Source: an uncultured Lachnospiraceae bacterium
GTDB taxonomy: Bacteria; Bacillota; Clostridia; Lachnospirales; Anaerotignaceae
Length of the DNA: 10,117 bases
NCBI GenBank assembly: GCA_944384285.1
Contig: CALWSX010000113.1
Location: 1 to 10,117 of the forward strand
Direction: 5' to 3'
The translations under genes and the position numbers were made by a program. Positions 1-7,529 of this stretch are shown here, piece after piece. The notes below the pieces were generated by a model, which saw nothing but the letters and a program-made list of their open reading frames with translations, ran no database searches and was not told the DNA's origin. Numbering within the stretch: the stretch's first letter is position 1; every line of letters begins with the position of its first letter.

Positions 1-784
1 AACAAGAAATAAAATAACAAGTATACTTACAAAAGATGACTGTCAATATATATTCATAGATACTCCGGGAATTCATAAATCACGTCATAAACTCGGAGAC
101 TTTATGGTAAAATCAGCAGAAACAACTTTAAACGAGGTAGACGTTATTCTTATGCTTATAGAACCTACCAAAAAAGTTGTTGAAGGAGATAAACTTGTGC
201 TTGAAAAACTTAAAAATGTAAAAACTCCTGTTGTTTTGGTTTTAAATAAAGAAGATGCTGCCGGAAAAGAAACTATTGAAGAAACCATTAATTCTTACAA
301 AGATGCCTATCCTTTTAAAGAAGTAGTTACAATTTCTGCGCTCAAAGACAAAAACACAGACAAACTCCTTGATACAATAAAAAATCTTCTTCCTTTTGGG
401 CCTATGTACTTCCCGGCAGATATGATAACAGACCAGCCGGAAAGACAAATTGTTGCCGAAATTATACGTGAAAAAGCATTAAGACTTTTGCAGGACGAAA
501 TACCTCACGGTATTGCTGTTGAAATTATGTCTATGAAAAAAAGAGAAAATTCAGACCTTGTTGATGTTACTGCCACAGTATTTTGTGAAAGAGAATCCCA
601 CAAAGGCATTATCATAGGAAAAAACGGTTCTATGCTTAAAAAAATAGGCTCCAACGCAAGAGTTGATATCGAAAAACTTTTAGGATCACAAATAAATCTC
701 CAGCTTTGGATTAAAGTTAAAAAAGAATGGCGTGACAATGATTTTATATTAAAAAGCTTAGGTTATGACAAGAAAAATTTATAA
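1..784 (+). CDS. era: GTPase Era, 5' end cut off by the window
   Basis: Era is an essential GTP-binding protein that binds the 3' end of 16S rRNA and assists 30S subunit assembly. The reading frame is open from base 2, with no start codon before the window edge, so the P-loop and about 35-40 N-terminal residues are missing; about 260 of the usual 290-300 residues are present. Visible are the switch I segment TRNKI just inside the window, the G3 motif DTPG (bases 59-70) followed by the Era-typical GIHK, and the G4 motif NKED (bases 245-256). The C-terminal half carries the KH RNA-binding domain with its IIIGKNG loop (around bases 611-628) and the usual ending with KVKKEWR. The KH domain separates Era from other Ras-like GTPases such as Der or RbgA. 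It is followed 13 bases later by rnhB. Family assignment is secure; the true start lies outside the window. Confidence 0.97.
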   Translation, partial: TRNKITSILTKDDCQYIFIDTPGIHKSRHKLGDFMVKSAETTLNEVDVILMLIEPTKKVVEGDKLVLEKLKNVKTPVVLVLNKEDAAGKETIEETINSYKDAYPFKEVVTISALKDKNTDKLLDTIKNLLPFGPMYFPADMITDQPERQIVAEIIREKALRLLQDEIPHGIAVEIMSMKKRENSDLVDVTATVFCERESHKGIIIGKNGSMLKKIGSNARVDIEKLLGSQINLQLWIKVKKEWRDNDFILKSLGYDKKNL

Positions 785-797
785 TTGGTGAAAAAAT

Positions 798-1562
798 ATG
801 GCTCTCTCTATTAAAGAAATAAACGAAATTTTAAAAAACACACCGAAAAAAGATTTAAAAAATACTCTTTTGGAGTTTTCAGAAGATAAGCGAGCAGGTG
901 TTAAAAATCTTATTATAAAATACGAAAAAAAACTTGAAAAACACTATGCCGAAATAGAACGAGTTAAAAAAATGTGTGTGTTTGAAAATGAAAAATATGA
1001 AAAAGGATATGAATATATTGCAGGTATTGACGAAGTCGGACGAGGTCCACTTGCAGGCCCTGTTGTAACATGTGCAATTATTTTAAAAAAAGGCTTTTTA
1101 CCGGAAGGCATAAACGACTCAAAAAAACTCTCCCCGGAAAAAAGAGAATCTCTTTACAACATTATACTTGAAAATGCCATAAGCTATTCAATCGGGATTA
1201 TTTCTCCTTTGGAAATTGACGAAATAAACATTTTACAGGCTACTTACAAAGCCATGAGAAATGCAATAAATTCTTTGTCTGTAAAGCCTTCTTTTATACT
1301 TGCTGACGCTGTTACTATTCCCGAAATAGAAATCCCTCAACAGGGTATTATAAAAGGTGACCAAAAAAGTATTTCAATAGCAGCAGCAAGCATTATTGCA
1401 AAAGTAACAAGAGATAATTTAATGAAAGAATATGCAAAAGTGTATGAGGGCTATGGTTTTGAAAAAAATATGGGCTATGGTACAGAAGAACATATAAAAG
1501 CGCTTAAAGAAATAGGTCCTTGCCCTATCCACAGAAAAACTTTTATTAAAAACTTTATTTAA
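798..1562 (+). CDS. rnhB: Ribonuclease HII
   Basis: RNase HII cuts the RNA strand of RNA-DNA hybrids and incises DNA at single embedded ribonucleotides, starting ribonucleotide excision repair in the cytoplasm. The 254-residue protein has the four acidic metal-binding residues of the family: D78 and E79 in GIDEVGRG, D170 in LADAV, and D188 in KGDQKS. The family blocks NDSKKLSPEKRE (about 106-117) and SIAAASIIAKVTRD (about 193-206) are intact. The first 70 or so residues form the charged N-terminal extension found in Bacillus/Clostridium-type RNase HII, which supports the ATG at 798. The ribosome binding site is weak: TTGGTGA about 7 bases upstream. It lies 13 bases after era. In many Firmicutes this gene follows rbgA/ylqF; here the preceding GTPase is Era. 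No key residue is missing. Confidence 0.97.
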   Translation: MALSIKEINEILKNTPKKDLKNTLLEFSEDKRAGVKNLIIKYEKKLEKHYAEIERVKKMCVFENEKYEKGYEYIAGIDEVGRGPLAGPVVTCAIILKKGFLPEGINDSKKLSPEKRESLYNIILENAISYSIGIISPLEIDEINILQATYKAMRNAINSLSVKPSFILADAVTIPEIEIPQQGIIKGDQKSISIAAASIIAKVTRDNLMKEYAKVYEGYGFEKNMGYGTEEHIKALKEIGPCPIHRKTFIKNFI

Positions 1563-1612
1563 AAAAATACGAGAATGTATAAATTAAAAACACTTAAAAA
1601 CAAGGTGATAAT

Positions 1613-1963
1613 ATGAATGAAAAAGGCGCTTTTGGTGAAGATTTTGCAAAAAATTATTTCATAGAAAACAACTATACTATACTTAAAAAAAATTATTATT
1701 CCCGTTTTGGAGAAATAGATTTAATACTTAAAAAAGATGAATACATAGTATTTGTGGAAGTAAAATTAAGAAGCAAAACAACTTATGGAAAACCTTATGA
1801 GTTTGTAGACAGAAAAAAACAAGAAAGAATAATACTTACCGCAAAAAAATATATATCAGAAAACAATATAACCGATATGTGTTTTCGCTTTGATATATTT
1901 GAAATATTGCAATACAATGATAATATAATGTATAATCATATTGAAAACGCTTTTACGGAGTGA
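1613..1963 (+). CDS. yraN: YraN/UPF0102 family nuclease-like protein
   Basis: This 116-residue protein belongs to the UPF0102 (YraN) family, which has a restriction-endonuclease-like PD-(D/E)XK fold; its substrate and role are not established. The proposed active-site pattern is present: GEID at residues 33-36, then VEVK at 48-51, giving candidate metal ligands D36 and E49 and the catalytic-type K51. The N-terminal GxxGEDFAKNYF helix and the KKQERI segment (about 68-73) are also family hallmarks, and the length is normal. The ATG at 1613 follows AAGGTGA at 1602-1608. A 50-base gap separates it from rnhB, the largest gap in the run, but I see no convincing promoter or terminator there. The rnhB-yraN order is common in Firmicutes and hints at a link to nucleic acid processing. 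Family assignment is strong; a nuclease function is an inference from the fold. Confidence 0.93.
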   Translation: MNEKGAFGEDFAKNYFIENNYTILKKNYYSRFGEIDLILKKDEYIVFVEVKLRSKTTYGKPYEFVDRKKQERIILTAKKYISENNITDMCFRFDIFEILQYNDNIMYNHIENAFTE

Positions 1964-1969
1964 TTAATT

Positions 1970-2764
1970 TTGACATTTAAAGAAAATAATAATGTAAAAT
2001 ATTGTGTGTTTGATAAATTTATGGAAACAGGCCTTGTAAGTATGGGCTTTTCCACAAAATTCGGAGGAGTAAGCACAGGCGTATGCGAGTCTATGAATTT
2101 AACATACAACACAAGTGATTCTTTGGAAAATGTAGCGAAAAATTTCGAGCTGTATTTAGATGCAATAGGCGCTAATAAAAATTCTGTTATCATGAGTGAA
2201 AAACAAATTCACGGAAAAGAAGTTTTTTGTGTAACAGAAAATTTTACAGGCACAAAATTTATAAAAGGCGTTGACGGATTTGTTACTAACCTTAGAAACA
2301 TAACTCTTATAACAAATCATGCGGATTGTGTTCCGCTTTATTTCCTTGACCCTGTAAAAAAAGTTATAGGTCTTAGCCATTCCGGGTGGAGAGGAACTGT
2401 TCTTGGGATAGGAAAAGAAACTGTATTTAAAATGGTTAATAACTTTGGATCTAATCCAAACGATATTTTGGCAGGTATCGGGCCTTCTATAGGAAAATGC
2501 TGCTTTGAAACTGACTCTGATGTACCTGATCTTTTTAAAGAAAACTACAGTTTTTGTGATAATTTTATTTTTGAGAAAGAAAACGGAAAATATTTTGTTG
2601 ATATAAAAGGTATAAACAAAGAAATTTTAAAATCTGCTGGAATACCTGAAAAAAATATCCTTGTAAGCGATATTTGTACAATGTGCAGTTCTGATATTTT
2701 CTTTTCACACAGAAAGATGAAACAACAAAGAGGAACTATGGCAGCTGCCATAATGCTGAAATGA
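1970..2764 (+). CDS. pgeF: YlmD/YfiH-family zinc protein (purine nucleoside phosphorylase / peptidoglycan editing factor)
   Basis: The 264-residue product matches the YfiH/YlmD (formerly DUF152 or 'laccase domain') family. Members have been reported to act on purine nucleosides (phosphorolysis and adenosine deamination), and the E. coli member PgeF prevents misincorporation of L-serine into peptidoglycan. The zinc-site residues are all visible: H81 in KQIHGK, C120 in NHADCVPL, and H137 in LSHSGWRGT. The GIGPSIGKCCFE motif (about 168-179) and the C-terminal DICT...HR...RG pattern are also present. The start is a TTG at 1970; GGAG at 1957-1960 lies 9 bases upstream inside the end of yraN, and no better-placed ATG exists. 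The gap from yraN is 6 bases, so translation is probably coupled. The family call is firm; which activity matters in this organism is not shown. Confidence 0.94.
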   Translation: MTFKENNNVKYCVFDKFMETGLVSMGFSTKFGGVSTGVCESMNLTYNTSDSLENVAKNFELYLDAIGANKNSVIMSEKQIHGKEVFCVTENFTGTKFIKGVDGFVTNLRNITLITNHADCVPLYFLDPVKKVIGLSHSGWRGTVLGIGKETVFKMVNNFGSNPNDILAGIGPSIGKCCFETDSDVPDLFKENYSFCDNFIFEKENGKYFVDIKGINKEILKSAGIPEKNILVSDICTMCSSDIFFSHRKMKQQRGTMAAAIMLK

Positions 2765-2773
2765 GGAATAGTT

Positions 2774-4132
2774 TTGGAAACTTCTATAAAAAATATTAAA
2801 AAACAGGGCAAGAAAAAAGAAAATATAATACTTAAAATAGAAAAAGACAGTATTGCCGAAGAACTTGGTATCGAAGTCGGAGACAAACTTATTTCCATAA
2901 ACGGACAGGAAGTTAAAGATGTTTTTGACTACCGCTACCTAATAAATGACGAATATATAGAGCTTTTGGTTGAAGACCACAACTCCGGCGAAGAGGTACT
3001 TCTTGAAATAGAAAAAGATTATGACGAAGACCTTGGAATTGTTTTTGAAACCGGTCTTATGGATAATGCAAGAAGCTGCAGCAACAAATGTATATTCTGC
3101 TTTATCGACCAACTTCCAAAAGGAATGCGTGAAACTCTTTATTTTAAAGACGATGACTCAAGACTTTCTTTCCTTCAGGGTAATTATGTAACTCTTACAA
3201 ATATGACCCAAAAAGATTTAGACAGAATTAAATTTTATCATCTTTCACCTATTAACATCTCTGTTCATACAACTGACGGTGAGCTTAGAAAAAAAATGCT
3301 TAATAACCGTTTTGCAGACAGAATAAACGATTATATAAAACAGCTTGCAGACTGTGGCATTGATATGAACTTTCAAATAGTACTATGTCCAAACATAAAT
3401 GACGGAAAAAACCTTGACAAAACCATAGAAGATTTGTCAAAATTTATGCCTCATGCAAAAAGCCTTTGTATTGTACCAATAGGTCTTACAAAATTCCGTG
3501 AAGGCCTTTTTAAACATACACCTTTTGACAAAGAATCTTCTGCAAAAGTAATAGACAGAGTATCTTATTATCAAAAAATTTTCAAAGAAAAATACGGAAC
3601 AAATTTTGTTTACGTATCTGATGAATTTTTCTTAAAAGCAGAAAGGGCCTTCCCTGAAATAGATTACTACGAAGACTTTCTTCAATATGAAAACGGTGTT
3701 GGAATGATACCCCTTCTTTGCTATGAAGTTGATGAATATTTAAAAGAAGTTTCATATAAAGATAGTAATAAAAAATTAGTATCTATTGCTACAGGATATT
3801 CCGCATACAATACTATAAAAATGCTTTCAGAAAAAGTAATGGATAAATTTAAAAATATAAAAATTAATGTTTACAGAATAAGAAACGACTTCTTCGGTGA
3901 TTCTATAACCGTTGCCGGACTTCTTACAGGTACGGATATAATAAACCAGCTAAAAGATAAAGAATTAGGAGAATATCTCCTTTTACCAGACGCACTTTTA
4001 CGAAACGGAACTATGACTCTTCTTGATGACATAGAAATTTGTGACATTGAAAAAGAGCTTAATATAAAAATAAAAATAACACAAAATACCGGAAAAAGTT
4101 TTATAAATAATTTACTTGATTTGGAGGACTAA
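2774..4132 (+). CDS. PDZ-radical SAM-DUF512 protein of unknown function
   Basis: This 452-residue protein joins three regions. Residues about 16-80 form a PDZ-like domain (AEELGIEVGDKLISINGQEV). A radical SAM-type iron-sulfur motif, C102-x3-C106-x2-C109, sits in SCSNKCIFCFIDQLPKGMR. The C-terminal half, about 250-450, is DUF512. The cysteine spacing is that of a [4Fe-4S] cluster that cleaves S-adenosylmethionine. The product and substrate are unknown. The family is widespread in Clostridia and cyanobacteria, and in Clostridia it commonly sits just before der, as here (gap of 3 bases). That position suggests, but does not prove, a role tied to ribosome or RNA modification. The start is a TTG at 2774 with GAGGA at 2763-2767, 6 bases upstream; the site overlaps the pgeF stop. 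All three domains are intact and in frame. Confidence 0.93.
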   Translation: METSIKNIKKQGKKKENIILKIEKDSIAEELGIEVGDKLISINGQEVKDVFDYRYLINDEYIELLVEDHNSGEEVLLEIEKDYDEDLGIVFETGLMDNARSCSNKCIFCFIDQLPKGMRETLYFKDDDSRLSFLQGNYVTLTNMTQKDLDRIKFYHLSPINISVHTTDGELRKKMLNNRFADRINDYIKQLADCGIDMNFQIVLCPNINDGKNLDKTIEDLSKFMPHAKSLCIVPIGLTKFREGLFKHTPFDKESSAKVIDRVSYYQKIFKEKYGTNFVYVSDEFFLKAERAFPEIDYYEDFLQYENGVGMIPLLCYEVDEYLKEVSYKDSNKKLVSIATGYSAYNTIKMLSEKVMDKFKNIKINVYRIRNDFFGDSITVAGLLTGTDIINQLKDKELGEYLLLPDALLRNGTMTLLDDIEICDIEKELNIKIKITQNTGKSFINNLLDLED

Positions 4133-4135
4133 GAT

Positions 4136-5458
4136 ATGGGAAAACCAACGGTTGCGGTTGTAGGCCGTCCAAACGTGGGAAAATCTACACTTTTTAACAG
4201 ACTCGCCGGCGAGAGAATATCCATTGTACAGGATACTCCGGGCGTTACCAGAGATAGAATTTATGCTGATGTATCATGGCTTGATTATGATTTTACACTT
4301 ATTGATACAGGCGGTATGGACCCTAGTGCAAACGATATTATACTTCGCCAGATTTTACAGCAGGCAGAAATCGCTATAGAAACAGCAGATGTTATTATAT
4401 TTGTTGTAAACGTAAAAACAGGCGTTACAGAAGAAGATATACAGGTTGCAAATATTTTAAGAAAATCAAAAAAACCTGTTGTTCTTGCTGTTAACAAAGT
4501 TGACGTTATGACAAAAGAAAATTTAGATGTATATGAGTTTTATTCTTTGGGAATTGGCGACCCTATTCCTGTTTCTGCAGGTCAGGCTTTAGGTCTTGGA
4601 GATCTTCTTGACGAAGTTGTTAAACTCTTCCCTGAATATGACAAAAACGAGTATGACGAAGATACTATTAAAGTTGCTATAATAGGAAAACCTAACGTTG
4701 GAAAATCTTCTCTTATTAACAGAATTTTAGGTGAAGACAGACTTATAGTAAGCAATATTCCGGGTACAACAAGAGATGCCGTTGACACACCTATTGTAAT
4801 AGACGGTCAAAAATTTGTGTTTATTGACACAGCCGGAATGAGACGTAAGTCAAAAATAAAAGAAGATATCGAAAAATTCAGTATAATTAGAGCTTTAACA
4901 GCTGTTGAAAGATGTGATGTTGCCGTACTTGTTATCGACGCAAACGAAGGTGTAACAGAACAGGATACAAAAATTGCAGGAATTGCTCACGAAAAAGGCA
5001 AAGCTGCCGTAATCGCTGTTAACAAATGGGACAGCATTGAAAAAGATGATAAAACTATGAATAAATATCTCAAAGACATAGCAAACGACCTTGCTTATAT
5101 GTCCTATGCGCCAAGAGTATTTATATCAGCTCACAGCGGTCAAAGAGTTTCAAGACTTATCGAGCTTATTAAAGAGGCTAATGAAAACCATGCAAGACGA
5201 GTTAGCACAGGTGTGTTAAACGATGTTCTTGCTGAAGCTACTGCTATGCAACAGCCTCCTTCTGATAAAGGAAAACAGCTTAAGATTTATTATATGACTC
5301 AAGTAAGTGTAAAACCTCCTACTTTTGTTATATTTGTAAACAGTAAAGAACTTTTCCATTTCTCTTATAAAAGATATATAGAAAATCAATTAAGAGATGC
5401 TTTTGGTTTTTCCGGCACTCCTATCCATATTATCATAAGAGAAAAAGCAGCAAAATAA
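4136..5458 (+). CDS. der: Ribosome biogenesis GTPase Der (EngA)
   Basis: Der is an essential tandem-domain GTPase that acts late in 50S ribosomal subunit assembly. The 440-residue product shows two complete G domains. The first has P-loop GRPNVGKS (10-17), DTPGVTRD (33-40), DTGG (57-60) and NKVD (120-123). The second has P-loop GKPNVGKS (184-191), NIPGTTRD (207-214), DTAG (231-234) and NKWD (296-299). The rest forms the KH-like C-terminal domain and ends with GTPIHIIIREK, as is usual. The length is typical (about 435-440 in Firmicutes). The ATG at 4136 follows GGAGG at 4123-4127 with 8-base spacing, inside the end of the preceding gene. The der-plsY-gpsA order is common in Clostridia. No anomalies are seen. 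Confidence 0.98.
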   Translation: MGKPTVAVVGRPNVGKSTLFNRLAGERISIVQDTPGVTRDRIYADVSWLDYDFTLIDTGGMDPSANDIILRQILQQAEIAIETADVIIFVVNVKTGVTEEDIQVANILRKSKKPVVLAVNKVDVMTKENLDVYEFYSLGIGDPIPVSAGQALGLGDLLDEVVKLFPEYDKNEYDEDTIKVAIIGKPNVGKSSLINRILGEDRLIVSNIPGTTRDAVDTPIVIDGQKFVFIDTAGMRRKSKIKEDIEKFSIIRALTAVERCDVAVLVIDANEGVTEQDTKIAGIAHEKGKAAVIAVNKWDSIEKDDKTMNKYLKDIANDLAYMSYAPRVFISAHSGQRVSRLIELIKEANENHARRVSTGVLNDVLAEATAMQQPPSDKGKQLKIYYMTQVSVKPPTFVIFVNSKELFHFSYKRYIENQLRDAFGFSGTPIHIIIREKAAK

Positions 5459-5482
5459 AGGGTATTAGCAGGAGAGTAAAAT

Positions 5483-6118
5483 ATGTTTAGAATTTTTTGT
5501 ATAATTGTCGGATATTTTATTGGCTGTATTCAATCCGCTTATATTGTGGGGAAATTTTATAAAGTGGATATTAGAAATTATGGCAGTGGAAATTTAGGCA
5601 CAACAAATGCACTTAGGGTTCTTGGAAAAAGAGCAGGTTTAATTACTTTTGTATGTGATATTGCAAAATCAATAGTAGCCTTTTTCTTAACACAGTTTTT
5701 GTTTGGACATTTAGAGGGCAGCGTTGGAATTCCTTACCTCGCAGGACTTTATGGTGCATTTGGAGCAGTTTTAGGCCATATATTTCCTTTTTACCTTAAA
5801 TTTAAAGGAGGTAAAGGCATAGCCTCTACCATTGGGTTAATATTATCATATGCTCTTTGTACAGACCCAAAAATTATAATACTTATTGCTGTTATTGCAT
5901 TATCATGTCTTTGTACCAGATATGTTTCTCTTGCAAGCCTTGCAATAGTAATTACATATCCTATTTCTCTTTTTATATGTGGAATAAGAAACGAAGTTTT
6001 TATACTTGCTATTGTAATATGTATAATTACAGTTGTAAGACACAGATCAAATATTCAAAGACTTATTAATCATAATGAAAACAAATTATCATTTAAAAAA
6101 ACTAATAAAGGGAGTTGA
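5483..6118 (+). CDS. plsY: Acyl-phosphate:glycerol-3-phosphate acyltransferase PlsY
   Basis: PlsY is an integral membrane enzyme that moves a fatty acyl group from acyl-phosphate (made by PlsX) to the sn-1 position of glycerol-3-phosphate, giving lysophosphatidic acid. The 211-residue protein is mostly hydrophobic, with about five predicted membrane helices. The three signature loops are seen: GSGNLGTTNALRVLG (34-48), KFKGGKGIAS (106-115), and RHRSNIQRLINHNENK (186-201). In the third loop the Gly usual after RL-x-x (as in RLL-x-GTE) appears to be replaced by H197, a small departure. The ATG at 5483 follows AGGAGA at 5470-5475. The stop overlaps a TTG that could be read as a gpsA start. Next to gpsA, the gene makes biochemical sense because GpsA supplies its substrate. 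Confidence 0.96.
   Translation: MFRIFCIIVGYFIGCIQSAYIVGKFYKVDIRNYGSGNLGTTNALRVLGKRAGLITFVCDIAKSIVAFFLTQFLFGHLEGSVGIPYLAGLYGAFGAVLGHIFPFYLKFKGGKGIASTIGLILSYALCTDPKIIILIAVIALSCLCTRYVSLASLAIVITYPISLFICGIRNEVFILAIVICIITVVRHRSNIQRLINHNENKLSFKKTNKGS
6110..6114 (+). promoter_or_regulatory. Ribosome binding site that decides the gpsA start
   Basis: GGGAG lies in the last codons of plsY. It touches the TTG at 6115 but is 9 bases from the TTG at 6124, the normal distance for initiation. It therefore favours the shorter gpsA product. Confidence 0.75.
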
Positions 6119-6123
6119 GTAAC

Positions 6124-7113
6124 TTGAAAAAAATAACCGTACTCGGGTTTGGAAGCTGGGGTACTGCTTTATCCGTACTTCTTTCTAAAAACGGTCATTC
6201 AGTACTTGCATGGACAAGAGAAACAGAAACCATTCCGGAAATGCTTAAACAAAAAGAAAACTATATATATCTTCCTAAAGTTAAGTTTCCGGAAAATTTA
6301 AATATAACAGATAACTTTGAAGAAGCTTGCAAATTTGGTGAAATAGTTATTTTTGCCGTACCTTCAAAAGCTATAAGACCAACAGCAGAACTTGCATCAA
6401 AACATTTAAACAAAGACCAAATTCTTGTGAATGTTGCAAAAGGTCTTGAAGATGTTACATATCTTACTTTATCAGACGTTATAAAAGAATGTGTCCCTCA
6501 ATGCGAAGTTACTGTTTTATCCGGCCCAAGCCACGCAGAAGAAGTAGGTCTTTCACTTCCTACTACTTGTGTAATTGCATCTGAAAATGAAGAGATTGCC
6601 TATATGCTTCAAGAAGTTTTTATGAGTCCTGTATTCAGAGTTTATACAAACACTGACGTTATAGGTGTTGAAATTGGAGCTGCTCTTAAAAACGTTATCG
6701 CTCTTGCGGCTGGTATCTCTGACGGACTTGGATACGGTGATAATGCAAAAGCCGCTCTTATGACAAGAGGTATTGCAGAAATTGCAAGACTTGGTATTAC
6801 AATGGGTGGAAATTTGTTGACTTTTTCAGGTCTTTCTGGTGTAGGCGACCTTATTGTTACCTGCACAAGTATGCACTCAAGAAACAGACGTGCCGGTATA
6901 CTTCTCGGTCAGGGAAAATCACTTGAAGAAACTTTAAAAACTGTAGGTCAGGTTGTTGAAGGTGTTAATACTGCAAAAGCCGCATACCATTTTTCACAAA
7001 AATATAATGTAAAAATGCCTATTACAGAAGAAATAAACAAAGTTTTATTTGAAGGAAAAGATCCAAAAGTTGCAGTTCTTGACCTCATGATGCGAAAGAA
7101 AATTTCAGAATAA
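6124..7113 (+). CDS. gpsA: NAD(P)H-dependent glycerol-3-phosphate dehydrogenase
   Basis: GpsA reduces dihydroxyacetone phosphate to sn-glycerol-3-phosphate in the cytoplasm, feeding PlsY. Numbered from the start chosen here (329 residues), the dinucleotide-binding motif GFGSWG is at 8-13, the conserved VAKGLE lysine is K106, and the catalytic-type lysine in AALKNVIALAAG is K189. These are followed by DGLGYGDNAKAALMTRG and SGLSGVGDLIVTCTS, both diagnostic. A longer reading from the TTG at 6115 would add MSN, but that codon directly abuts the GGGAG at 6110-6114, leaving no spacing. The TTG at 6124 sits 9 bases from it and gives the family-typical N terminus MKKITVLGFG. With this start the gap from plsY is 5 bases; with the longer one they overlap by 4. 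Function is secure; the start is a strong inference. Confidence 0.95.
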   Translation: MKKITVLGFGSWGTALSVLLSKNGHSVLAWTRETETIPEMLKQKENYIYLPKVKFPENLNITDNFEEACKFGEIVIFAVPSKAIRPTAELASKHLNKDQILVNVAKGLEDVTYLTLSDVIKECVPQCEVTVLSGPSHAEEVGLSLPTTCVIASENEEIAYMLQEVFMSPVFRVYTNTDVIGVEIGAALKNVIALAAGISDGLGYGDNAKAALMTRGIAEIARLGITMGGNLLTFSGLSGVGDLIVTCTSMHSRNRRAGILLGQGKSLEETLKTVGQVVEGVNTAKAAYHFSQKYNVKMPITEEINKVLFEGKDPKVAVLDLMMRKKISE

Positions 7114-7140
7114 AAAACAAGAAAAAAGGAGGTACATTGT

Positions 7141-7512
7141 ATGAGTACATATACTTTTATGGGAGGTTTTTTTGCCATATTCCCTATTATATTCATTTTA
7201 ATGTTTTTATGTTTTTTTGGTCTTTTTATATACACCATCATAAAAAAAATAAAAGAAAACAGACGAAACGATGCATCTCCTGTTTTAAGTGTTTATGCTG
7301 TAGTTGTAACTAAGAGAATGGACGTACGCCACCATAATTCCGCTAACAATATGCATCACTCTCATACTACATATTATGTTACATTTGAAGTTGAAAGCGG
7401 CGACAGAATAGAATTTGTTGTACCGGACAGAGAATATGGAATGATGGTTGAAAATGACAAAGGAAGTTTAACTTTCCAAGGTACAAGATTTTTATCCTTT
7501 GAAAGAGAATAA
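7141..7512 (+). CDS. DUF2500 family small membrane protein
   Basis: The function is unknown. The 123-residue product has one strong membrane helix near the N terminus (about 9-33), then a basic stretch (KKIKENRR, 35-42) consistent with a cytoplasmic C-terminal domain. The domain matches DUF2500 by the pattern VYAVVVTKR (51-59), TYYVTFEVESGDRIEF (77-92), REYGMM (97-102) and LTFQGTRFLSFE (110-121). A histidine cluster (H64, H65, H72, H73, H75) lies in the loop between the first two strands and might bind metal or may only be a variable loop. The ATG at 7141 has an excellent AAGGAGG site (7126-7132) 8 bases upstream. It lies 27 bases after gpsA and 17 bases before a metallophosphoesterase, so co-transcription is likely. 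The family call is fairly sure; no role can be assigned. Confidence 0.88.
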   Translation: MSTYTFMGGFFAIFPIIFILMFLCFFGLFIYTIIKKIKENRRNDASPVLSVYAVVVTKRMDVRHHNSANNMHHSHTTYYVTFEVESGDRIEFVVPDREYGMMVENDKGSLTFQGTRFLSFERE

Positions 7513-7529
7513 AAAAAGGAGTTTACAGA

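Noticed and set aside
1563..1612. A promoter or small RNA in the rnhB-yraN gap
   Set aside because: The 50 bases are A-rich with a TATAAAT-like string, but there is no -35 partner, no hairpin and no T-run.
2444..2460. Short inverted repeat TTTGGAT / ATCCAAA inside pgeF
   Set aside because: Only 7 bp with a 3-base loop and no T-run; expected by chance in a window of this size.
5857..6069. A 70-codon open frame within plsY in another frame
   Set aside because: The translated product is Tyr/Cys/Ser-rich and low in complexity, typical of an out-of-frame reading of AT-rich membrane-protein DNA; plsY itself is intact.
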